A stretch of DNA of 64,000 nucleotides from Flavobacteriales bacterium (lineage in GTDB: Bacteria; Bacteroidota; Bacteroidia; Flavobacteriales_F; PHOS-HE28), in assembly GCA_016700415.1 (NCBI GenBank), contig CP065018.1, positions 1,611,001-1,675,000 of the forward strand, written 5' to 3'. Positions 54,425 to 61,157 of this stretch are shown one piece after another; the first letter of the stretch is position 1, and the number at the start of each line of letters is the position of its first letter. A program made the translations under genes and the position numbers. The notes under the pieces are model-generated. The model was not told the DNA's origin. It did no database searches and was given only the letters and a program-made list of their open reading frames with translations.

Positions 54425-54643
54425 ATGGCAAAGACCACCGCAACTCACGTCAAGAAATTGACCAAGAAGCTTCTGGAGTTCCAAGGCCACGGCCTGAAAC
54501 AATATGGCAAGTACCTCGACGATCAATTGAAAAAGGCCGGGGATAAAAAGTCGAAACAGGCCTACGTGAAATACCTCAACGCACAGGTGATCCAGAACGA
54601 CAAGCGGGTCAAGAAGTTAAAGGATAAGATCAAAGGGCTGTGA
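54425..54643 (+). CDS. Small basic hypothetical protein
   Basis: 72 residues, about one third lysine, with no signal peptide or hydrophobic stretch: KKLTKKLLEFQGHGLKQYGK, then KAYVKYLNAQVIQNDKRVKKL in similar style. It is predicted to be all helical and may be a coiled coil or a nucleic-acid-binding peptide. I do not recognise a family. It lies 80 bp after acs. Confidence 0.65.
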   Translation: MAKTTATHVKKLTKKLLEFQGHGLKQYGKYLDDQLKKAGDKKSKQAYVKYLNAQVIQNDKRVKKLKDKIKGL

Positions 54644-54704
54644 ACGGCGCCCTGTACAGCCGTCCCATACCTGCCCGCTGGCGGTCGTTGACCATCTTTG
54701 TCCC

Positions 54705-55124
54705 ATGGCATCCAAACTACACGACGCCTTCGACCACGGCAAGAAGATCAGTCCCGTGCTGCCTGAAGGGAAGAAGAACTTCCTGATCGACATCGACGGC
54801 ACGGTGTGCGAGGACATCCCCAACGAGGAGCCCGAGCGCATGGCGGACGCGGCGGTGTTCCCGGACGCGGTGGAGACCTGCAACAAATGGTATGACGAGG
54901 GGCACATGCTCTACTTCTTCACTTCACGCACCGAGGAACACCGTGAAGTGACGGAGGGCTGGCTGAAGAAGCACGGCTTCAAATACCACGGCATCGTGTT
55001 CGGCAAGCCGCGCGGGGGCAACTACCACTGGGTGGACAACCACATCGTGCGGGCCACGCGCTACAACGGCAAGTTCACCGATCTGGTGGAGGTCGATGCC
55101 AAGGTCCAGGTGTTCAAGCAGTAG
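54705..55124 (+). CDS. HAD-superfamily phosphatase-like protein
   Basis: 139 residues with the HAD nucleophile motif IDIDGTVCEDI near residue 28 and motif II in YFFTSRTEEH near 70; motif III/IV appear to be in GKPRGGNYHWVDNH. It is shorter than usual (no cap insert). Close Bacteroidota homologues are annotated as phosphoheptose isomerase-linked or nucleotidase-like, without proof. The stop codon TAG is inside the palindrome at 55118-55151. A CATCTTTG -7-like box precedes the start. Confidence 0.72.
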   Translation: MASKLHDAFDHGKKISPVLPEGKKNFLIDIDGTVCEDIPNEEPERMADAAVFPDAVETCNKWYDEGHMLYFFTSRTEEHREVTEGWLKKHGFKYHGIVFGKPRGGNYHWVDNHIVRATRYNGKFTDLVEVDAKVQVFKQ

Positions 55125-55151
55125 GGGCGATGCATGCATCGCCCCTACTGC
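55118..55151. repeat. 34-bp perfect palindrome overlapping a stop codon
   Basis: The core is GTAGGGGCGATGCATGCATC plus its mirror, with no loop, extended by GCA/TGC. A run of A residues follows at 55160 on the plus strand, so it is not a standard terminator on that strand. Similar GGGGCGA..TCGCCCC palindromes occur as dispersed repeats in many genomes. Confidence 0.93.
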
Positions 55152-55216
55152 CATTCTGAAAAAAAACCGGGGCGAAGCGTCAAATGATGTAGTTTCGTAT
55201 TCCAAATAACAGTACA

Positions 55217-55408
55217 ATGGCCACAGGCACAGTAAAGTTCTTCAACGAAACCAAGGGTTTCGGATTCATCACCCCGGACGAGGGCGGTAAAGATGTGTTC
55301 GCACACAAGACCGGCCTTCAAGAACCCATCCGCGAGGGTGACAAGGTGAGCTACGACGTGGAAGACTCCCCAAAGGGTCAGAACGCGATCAACGTACGCC
55401 GCGCCTAA
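55217..55408 (+). CDS. cspA: Cold-shock domain protein
   Basis: 63 residues, a single OB-fold. RNP1 is KGFGFITPD, RNP2 is DVFAHKTGL. It binds single-stranded RNA as a chaperone. The alanine in VFAH in place of the more usual VFVH is minor. A terminator follows at 55439. The leader between 55160 and 55216 is short. Confidence 0.95.
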   Translation: MATGTVKFFNETKGFGFITPDEGGKDVFAHKTGLQEPIREGDKVSYDVEDSPKGQNAINVRRA

Positions 55409-55438
55409 GCAGCAGCACGAACAACGCAGGTTTTGCGG

Positions 55439-55470
55439 CCCCGATCGGCACCAGCCGGTCGGGGTCTTTT
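55439..55470 (+). terminator. Intrinsic terminator after cspA
   Basis: CCCCGATCGG..CCGGTCGGGG (one G-T pair) plus TCTTTT, about 30 bp after the cspA stop. Confidence 0.85.
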
Positions 55471-55499
55471 ACTTTCGCCGCACCCTGAACCCACAGCCC

Positions 55500-56261
55500 A
55501 TGAAACTGGTCTCCTTCAACGTCAACGGCATCCGCGCCTCCGTAAAAAAAGGCTTGGCCGATTCCCTCCAAGCCATGGACGCGGACATCGTCTGCTTCCA
55601 GGAAACGAAGGCCAACCCCGAGCAGGTGGCAGAGGCCTTAGCGGATGTGAAGGGCTACCACCTTACCGCCTATTCCGCAGAGAAAGCGGGCTATTCCGGT
55701 ACGGCGATCCTCTCTCGGGAAGAACCCGTCCGCGTGGACCACGGCATCGGCGGGGACGAACACAACAGTGAAGGCCGCGTGATCACCGCGACGTTCGCGG
55801 ACCATATCGTGGTGAACGCGTACATTCCCAACAGCGGGCAAGGCCTGAAGCGCCTGGAATACCGCCAGCAATGGGATATCGCCCTGCGCGAATACTTGGT
55901 GAGCCTCGCTTCCGGCAAGCGACCCGTGATCTTCACCGGAGACCTGAACGTGGCGCACCAGCCCATCGACATCGCGCGGCCGAAGCCCAACTACAACAAG
56001 ACAGCGGGCTACACACAGGCCGAGATCGACGGCATGAACGCCTTGCTGGACGCGGGCTTCGTGGACACCTTTCGTCATTTTCACCCGGAAGTAGTGAAGT
56101 ACAGCTGGTGGAACCAACGCTTTAATTCGCGGGCGACCAATGTGGGCTGGCGGATCGATTACGTGCTGGTCAGCAAGGGTTTTGAGAAGAGGGTGAAGGA
56201 AGCGTTCATCCTGAACGAGATCATGGGCAGTGACCATTGTCCGGTGGGGATCGAATGGTAG
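55500..56261 (+). CDS. xth: Exodeoxyribonuclease III (Xth/ExoA family)
   Basis: 253 residues, EEP fold AP endonuclease of base excision repair. Catalytic pattern: Asn7 (SFNVNGIRA), Glu34 (CFQETKA), the TGDLNVAH Asp/Asn pair near 150, and the SDHCPVG His near 247. NVGWRIDYVLVS is a family hallmark. The start is directly after the cspA terminator, with a TACTTTCG -7-like box about 20 bp before it. Confidence 0.95.
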   Translation: MKLVSFNVNGIRASVKKGLADSLQAMDADIVCFQETKANPEQVAEALADVKGYHLTAYSAEKAGYSGTAILSREEPVRVDHGIGGDEHNSEGRVITATFADHIVVNAYIPNSGQGLKRLEYRQQWDIALREYLVSLASGKRPVIFTGDLNVAHQPIDIARPKPNYNKTAGYTQAEIDGMNALLDAGFVDTFRHFHPEVVKYSWWNQRFNSRATNVGWRIDYVLVSKGFEKRVKEAFILNEIMGSDHCPVGIEW

Positions 56262-56332
56262 TGCCCATGTACTCAAAACAAGATCGCTTCGCCGAGGCGG
56301 CTCGCGATGCCGGCTAACATGGGGATCGAAAA

Positions 56333-56740
56333 ATGAAGAACCTGCTCAAGCTGGAGGAACTGGCGCAGTTGCTGGTGTGCATTGCCTTGCTTGGGATGAA
56401 CGCAGTGCCTTGGTGGGCGTACTTGCTACTGGCCTTGGGGCCGGACATCGGCATGCTCGGCTATCTCATCGGGACGCGCACGGGGGCCTTCACCTATAAC
56501 CTTCTTCACCACAAAGCCTTCGCGCTAATGGTGGCGGGCCTCGGGTTGGCGAGTGAAGGGCTGAGCTTGCTGATGGGCACGCCGGCCCTTGGGCAAGTCC
56601 TCCTGCTGGCGAGCATCATACTGTACGGCCACTCCTGCTTGGACCGCGTGTTGGGCTACGGCCTGAAGTTCGGTGACAGTTTTCAGCATACGCACCTGGG
56701 CTGGATCGGGAAGGCTGTCCACGGAGAAGCGAAAGCGTGA
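56333..56740 (+). CDS. DUF4260 family membrane protein
   Basis: 135 residues with four hydrophobic helices. LLKLEELAQLLVCIALLG and PDIGMLGYLIGTRTGAFTYN..LLHHKAF are characteristic of DUF4260. No catalytic residues are obvious; the conserved His pair may bind a metal. It ends 12 bp before the amidotransferase gene. Confidence 0.85.
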   Translation: MKNLLKLEELAQLLVCIALLGMNAVPWWAYLLLALGPDIGMLGYLIGTRTGAFTYNLLHHKAFALMVAGLGLASEGLSLLMGTPALGQVLLLASIILYGHSCLDRVLGYGLKFGDSFQHTHLGWIGKAVHGEAKA

Positions 56741-56752
56741 ACACGGCCGGAC

Positions 56753-57337
56753 ATGCGCATTCTTCTTCTCGACAACTACGACAGCTTCACCTGGAACCTG
56801 CACCATCTGCTGGAACCACTGGCGGAGGTGGACGTGGTGCGGAATGACGCGATCACCGTGGATGAGGCCGCACGCTTTGACCGCATCGTGCTCTCACCCG
56901 GGCCGGGGCTTCCTTCCGAGGCCGGCATCATGCCATCGATCGTCCGCGACCTGATGGCGACACATCCGATCCTCGGTGTTTGCTTGGGCTTGCAGGCGAT
57001 CGTGGAAGCCTGCGGTGGAACCCTGTTCAATCAGGAAATGGTGCGCCACGGCGTGACCGTCCCGTGCTATCCCGAAGTGCCGATCGACCCTTTATTCGCC
57101 GGGATCGAAGCGCCGTTCGATGTCGGTCTTTACCATAGTTGGGCGGCAGACCCCTCCACACTGCCACCCGAACTTCAGGTCACCGCCTACAGCACGGAGG
57201 GCGTCATCATGGCGCTTCGGCACTCGCGCTACAACACCTGCGCCGTGCAGTTCCATCCGGAAAGCGTGATGACGCCTGCCGGTGAGCAGCTCATCCGGAA
57301 CTGGATCACCGGATACAGCCCCGGACCGCTCAAGTAG
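56753..57337 (+). CDS. Class I glutamine amidotransferase, PabA/TrpG type
   Basis: 194 residues. It supplies ammonia from glutamine to a chorismate-utilising partner in anthranilate or aminodeoxychorismate synthesis. Catalytic triad: Cys77 (GVCLGLQ), His168 and Glu170 (FHPES). LLLDNYDSFTWNL is the family N-terminus. No trpE or pabB lies in the window, so the choice between tryptophan and folate synthesis is open. In many Bacteroidota one PabA/TrpG serves both. Confidence 0.9.
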   Translation: MRILLLDNYDSFTWNLHHLLEPLAEVDVVRNDAITVDEAARFDRIVLSPGPGLPSEAGIMPSIVRDLMATHPILGVCLGLQAIVEACGGTLFNQEMVRHGVTVPCYPEVPIDPLFAGIEAPFDVGLYHSWAADPSTLPPELQVTAYSTEGVIMALRHSRYNTCAVQFHPESVMTPAGEQLIRNWITGYSPGPLK

Positions 57338-57444
57338 CGCACCGGCATTCCATCCGGGTTTTCAACGAAAATGCCGTTCCGATCGTTGATCAAAAGCACC
57401 TTAACCATCCGGGAACCACCCGTCATGCCCGATAATTTTACGGC

Positions 57445-58638
57445 ATGAACCGCCTCGTCCTATTCCCATTGGCCTTGCTGTTGGCCCCGGTCCTGTCCGC
57501 GCAGAACATCTTCCAGCGGGCGCTGAACAATGACACCATGCCCAACCTCGTGACCAACCCGGGGTTCGAGGAGGTGAAGAAGATCCCGTGCACATGGACG
57601 CAGGACGCGAGCAAATTCAACAACGACGTGATGAACGGCTGGAACTCGCCCACCGAGACCACGCCCGACCTCTTCAGCACGCGCGCCCATTCCGACTGCT
57701 GGTCTAATCCCGCCAAGCGCACCCAGGGTAAGACCAGTCCGCATGGCGGCGAGAACATGGTGGGGATCAAGACCTGGGGCAAGGGCAACACACCCACGTT
57801 TTGGCACGAATACCTGCAGACCACCTTGCCGGAACCGTTGAAGGCCGGTGAGCGCTACATCGTGGAATGCTGGGTGCAGCGGGCGAATTTCAGCGGTGAG
57901 GCCAGCAACAACATCGGCATGCGGCTATCGGCGTTGCCGGTGAAGACACGCGACAACCTGCCGCTATACTTCACCCCGCAGGTGAACGCCGACGAAATAC
58001 TGGACGCGAAGGGCTGGCGAAAAGTCTCGGGTGTCATTGAGGCGAACGGGGACGAACGTTATTTGATGATCGGCAACTTCTACAGCGATGAGACCACGCT
58101 CCATAAGCAACAGCCACAGGGCGAGCGCGGTGCGTACTATTTCATCGATGACGTGAACCTGCGTGTGGCGCCACCGGGCACTGCGCTCACTCCAAGGCCC
58201 AAGGAGAGCATGCCGCCGCAGCCCAAGGTGATCGTGGCGGACCATGCGAGCACCAAGGACGTGGAACTGGCAATGGTGGAACCGCCGTCAGTGGGCAAAA
58301 GCATCCGCTTGGACAACATCGGTTTCGAGTTCGCCAAGGCCACCCTGACCCCGGAGAGCAAGAAGGAACTGGATGAACTGGCCGATATGCTGATCGACTA
58401 TCCCTTGATGCGGATCGAGGTGGAGGGGCACACCGATGACGTGGGCAGCGACGCGAGCAACCTCACCCTCAGCGAGGACCGCGCCAAGGCCGTGGTGGAT
58501 TTTCTACGCGACAGAAAAGTGGAAAAGGAACGGATCGGTTGGAAGGGCTATGGCGAAACCAAACCGCTCGTTCCCAACGACAGTGAGGAACACCAAGCGT
58601 TGAACCGCCGTGTGGAGTTCCGCGTGGTGGAGAAATAA
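57445..58638 (+). CDS. OmpA-family protein with N-terminal LVTNPGFE beta-sandwich
   Basis: 397 residues. The signal peptide ends PVLSAQ. The first about 215 residues form the same type of domain as the cassette genes at 8-13 kb (NLVTNPGFEEVKKIPCTW..YYFIDDVNLRV). A linker rich in Pro leads to a C-terminal OmpA domain (IGFEFAKATLTPESKKELDEL, IEVEGHTDDVGSD, NRRVEFRVVEK), which binds peptidoglycan noncovalently. It would hold the N-terminal domain at the outer-membrane surface or periplasm. It lies about 105 bp after the amidotransferase gene. Confidence 0.87.
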   Translation: MNRLVLFPLALLLAPVLSAQNIFQRALNNDTMPNLVTNPGFEEVKKIPCTWTQDASKFNNDVMNGWNSPTETTPDLFSTRAHSDCWSNPAKRTQGKTSPHGGENMVGIKTWGKGNTPTFWHEYLQTTLPEPLKAGERYIVECWVQRANFSGEASNNIGMRLSALPVKTRDNLPLYFTPQVNADEILDAKGWRKVSGVIEANGDERYLMIGNFYSDETTLHKQQPQGERGAYYFIDDVNLRVAPPGTALTPRPKESMPPQPKVIVADHASTKDVELAMVEPPSVGKSIRLDNIGFEFAKATLTPESKKELDELADMLIDYPLMRIEVEGHTDDVGSDASNLTLSEDRAKAVVDFLRDRKVEKERIGWKGYGETKPLVPNDSEEHQALNRRVEFRVVEK

Positions 58639-58708
58639 AAACCCTTTCCGGACCATCCTTGGCCCGGCATCCCTTCGATCGCAGGGAAACACGGAAGACC
58701 GGTCGAGG

Positions 58709-58966
58709 TCAGACGCGCTGGGGCTGCTGCTCCCCGATCATCCGCTTGGCGATATCCAGGATGCGGGTATCGTCCAGCCTGACCACGCCCCCATCGGCGC
58801 CGCCTTCCAAATGCACGCCCATCGGCTTGCCTTCCGGATGCGTATACCCACCGAAGTAGTTCCAGACCGTTTCCACGTTCAGGTCCAACTCTTTTGCGAT
58901 CTGGTGGATGCTCCCGTCCGGAAGACTGTCCTTGATGTCGCGAAGCTCATTGAAGGTAATGTTCAT
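58709..58966 (-). CDS. Small HTH DNA-binding protein conserved in Bacteroidota
   Basis: 85 residues from MNITFNELRDIKDSLPDGSI; an in-frame ATG at 59008 would add 14. The pattern is a short HTH (SIHQIAKELDLNVETVWNYFGG) followed by a beta hairpin and VRLDDTRILDIAKRMI. This is the widely conserved small Bacteroidota protein annotated as DNA-binding. No operon partner is evident. Confidence 0.78.
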   Translation of the reverse strand: MNITFNELRDIKDSLPDGSIHQIAKELDLNVETVWNYFGGYTHPEGKPMGVHLEGGADGGVVRLDDTRILDIAKRMIGEQQPQRV

Positions 58967-59231
58967 GGCCGGATCATTTAGGGGTTCGATGGCCTGAAGA
59001 TAGCCCATTGACGGATCGAACGGTGCATTGCTCAGCGATTTTTCACCTAGCCGAAGGCTGGCATACCCCGTCTACTTTTCAACCATTGAGGCTCCGTTCC
59101 ACGCAGCTTTCAACGCATAAAAAGTTTGGCATGCCCCCTTGGCCGCGCAACAATAGCAGTGATAGCCGGATGACAAACGGGTCCGGGGATCGGTGGACTC
59201 CCGTCTCAAGACTCACGGACTCAGGAGTGAT

Positions 59232-60914
59232 CTAGCTCAATCCGCTGATCACGCCGTTGGCATCGATGTCCATGTGCTCGCTCGCGGGCACCTCCGGCAG
59301 GCCGGGCATGCGCATCATCTTGCCGAGTATCGGCACCACGAAGCCCGCTCCGGCCGCGATCTCGATGTCGTTCACCGTGATCTCGAAATCGGTGGCGGCA
59401 CCGAGTTTCACGGGGTCGTCGCTGAAGCTGTACTGCGTCTTGGCCATGCACACCGGCAGGTGGTCCAGCCCCAGGTTGTGGATGCGGCGCAGGGCGGTCT
59501 TCGCCTCGCCGCTGTACGCCACGCTCTTGGCGCGATAGATCTCCTTGGCGATGATCTCCACCTTCTTCTCGATGGGCTGCTCCAGGTCGTAAAGGAGCTT
59601 GAACTTCGTCTCGTTACTGTCCACCACCTTCACCACGGCCCCGGCCAGGTCGGTCATGCCCTTGCCACCTTCCGCGAAGCCCTTGGCCAGCACCGCCTCC
59701 ACCCCTAAGGCTTTGCAACGCTCCTTCACCAAATGGATCTCCTCCTCGGTGTCGGTGGGAAAATGGTTGATGGCCACCACGGCCTTCACGCCGAACTTGG
59801 CCACATTCTCGATGTGGCGCTCCAAGTTGGCCATGCCCTTCTTCACCCGTTCCACGGAAGCGTCGTTCACTTCCTTGATCGGGGACCCGCCTTGGTAGCG
59901 CAAAGCACGGATCGTGGCGACGATCACGGTGGCGTGCGGTGCCAGGCCCGCCGCACGGCACTTGATGTCGAAGAATTTCTCCGCGCCGAGGTCCGCGCCG
60001 AAGCCGGCCTCGGTCACCACGTAATCCGCCAGGCTCAGGCCCATCTTCGTGCCCAGGATGCTGTTCACGCCCTGCGCGATGTTGGCGAAAGGACCGCCAT
60101 GGATGATCGCGGGATTGCCCTCCATCGTCTGCACGAGGTTCGGCTTGATGGCGTCCTTCAGCAGCACGGCCATGGCGCCTTGCGCATTGAGGTCGCGGGC
60201 GTAGACGTACTTGCGGCTCGCTGAGCGGGAGTTGCCCACGAAGATGTTGCCGAGGCGTTCCTTCAGGTCCTCGTATCCGGTGGCTAAACAGAGGATCGCC
60301 ATCACCTCACTGGCCGCGGTGATGTTGAAACCGTCCTCGCGGGGAATGCCATTGCCGGTCCCACCGAGGCCGATCACGATGTCACGCAGGGCACGGTCGT
60401 TCATGTCCATCACGCGCTTCCAGGCGATGGTACGCGGATCGATGCCGAGGTTGCGTGTCTTGCTCTGGATGTTGTTGTCGATCAGCGCAGCTAAGAGGTT
60501 ATTGCTCTTCTCGATCGCGGCGAAATCGCCGGTGAAGTGCAGGTTGATGTCCTCCATGGGCAGCACCTGCGCATAGCCACCGCCGGCCGCGCCGCCCTTC
60601 ATGCCGAACACGGGGCCGAGCGAAGGTTCGCGCAGCACCACCATCGCTTTCTTCCCCACTTTGTTGAGGCCCTCGCACAGCCCGATGCTGGTCGTGGTCT
60701 TGCCTTCCCCGGCGGGCGTCGGCGAAATGGCTGTGACCAGGATGAGCTTGGCCTTCTTCACCTTGCTTTCATCGATCAGGTCCAAGGGGAGCTTGGCCTT
60801 GTAGCGTCCGTAATTCTCCATCCGATCGGCATGGATACCGAGCTTTTCGCCGATGGCGGTGATGGGCTGAAGGGTGGCGCGCTGAGCGATCTCGAGGTCG
60901 GAAGGAAATGCCAT
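59232..60914 (-). CDS. fhs: Formate-tetrahydrofolate ligase
   Basis: 560 residues. It makes 10-formyl-THF from formate, THF and ATP. The P-loop TPAGEGKTTTSIGLCEGL is at about residue 66. Later landmarks are VLREPSLGPVFGMKGGAAGG and FGADLGAEKFFDIKCR. The length fits the bacterial enzyme. It stands alone, with a REPIN-like element downstream of its start region. Confidence 0.97.
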   Translation of the reverse strand: MAFPSDLEIAQRATLQPITAIGEKLGIHADRMENYGRYKAKLPLDLIDESKVKKAKLILVTAISPTPAGEGKTTTSIGLCEGLNKVGKKAMVVLREPSLGPVFGMKGGAAGGGYAQVLPMEDINLHFTGDFAAIEKSNNLLAALIDNNIQSKTRNLGIDPRTIAWKRVMDMNDRALRDIVIGLGGTGNGIPREDGFNITAASEVMAILCLATGYEDLKERLGNIFVGNSRSASRKYVYARDLNAQGAMAVLLKDAIKPNLVQTMEGNPAIIHGGPFANIAQGVNSILGTKMGLSLADYVVTEAGFGADLGAEKFFDIKCRAAGLAPHATVIVATIRALRYQGGSPIKEVNDASVERVKKGMANLERHIENVAKFGVKAVVAINHFPTDTEEEIHLVKERCKALGVEAVLAKGFAEGGKGMTDLAGAVVKVVDSNETKFKLLYDLEQPIEKKVEIIAKEIYRAKSVAYSGEAKTALRRIHNLGLDHLPVCMAKTQYSFSDDPVKLGAATDFEITVNDIEIAAGAGFVVPILGKMMRMPGLPEVPASEHMDIDANGVISGLS

Positions 60915-61026
60915 GTTCGATGTTCAATTCTTGGGACGAAGGAACGCAAGGAACGCGATCCGTGGGAGATGCCGTATCCCAACTTCCTAAAAGGATGTGT
61001 CAGGGGCCGTCCGTGCTGGGAATGCA

Positions 61027-61147
61027 CCACCCCTGCCCCTCCTTGAAAAAAGGAGGGGAAAACCTATCGTACTTGCATCCGGATCTCTATCGATGCGCGC
61101 CTGAGGGTCCGTCTCCCCTCCTTCCTAAAAGGAGGGGCTGGGGGTGG
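61027..61147. repeat. REPIN-like pair of inverted hairpins
   Basis: Two hairpins CCCCTCCTT..AAGGAGGGG (61035-61057 and 61115-61137) point towards each other. They are flanked by CCACCCCTG on the left and CTGGGGGTGG on the right, so the whole about 120-bp unit is an imperfect inverted repeat. This architecture is typical of REP doublets mobilised by RAYT transposases, although no transposase gene is in the window. Confidence 0.85.
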
Positions 61148-61157
61148 TCCTACAAGA

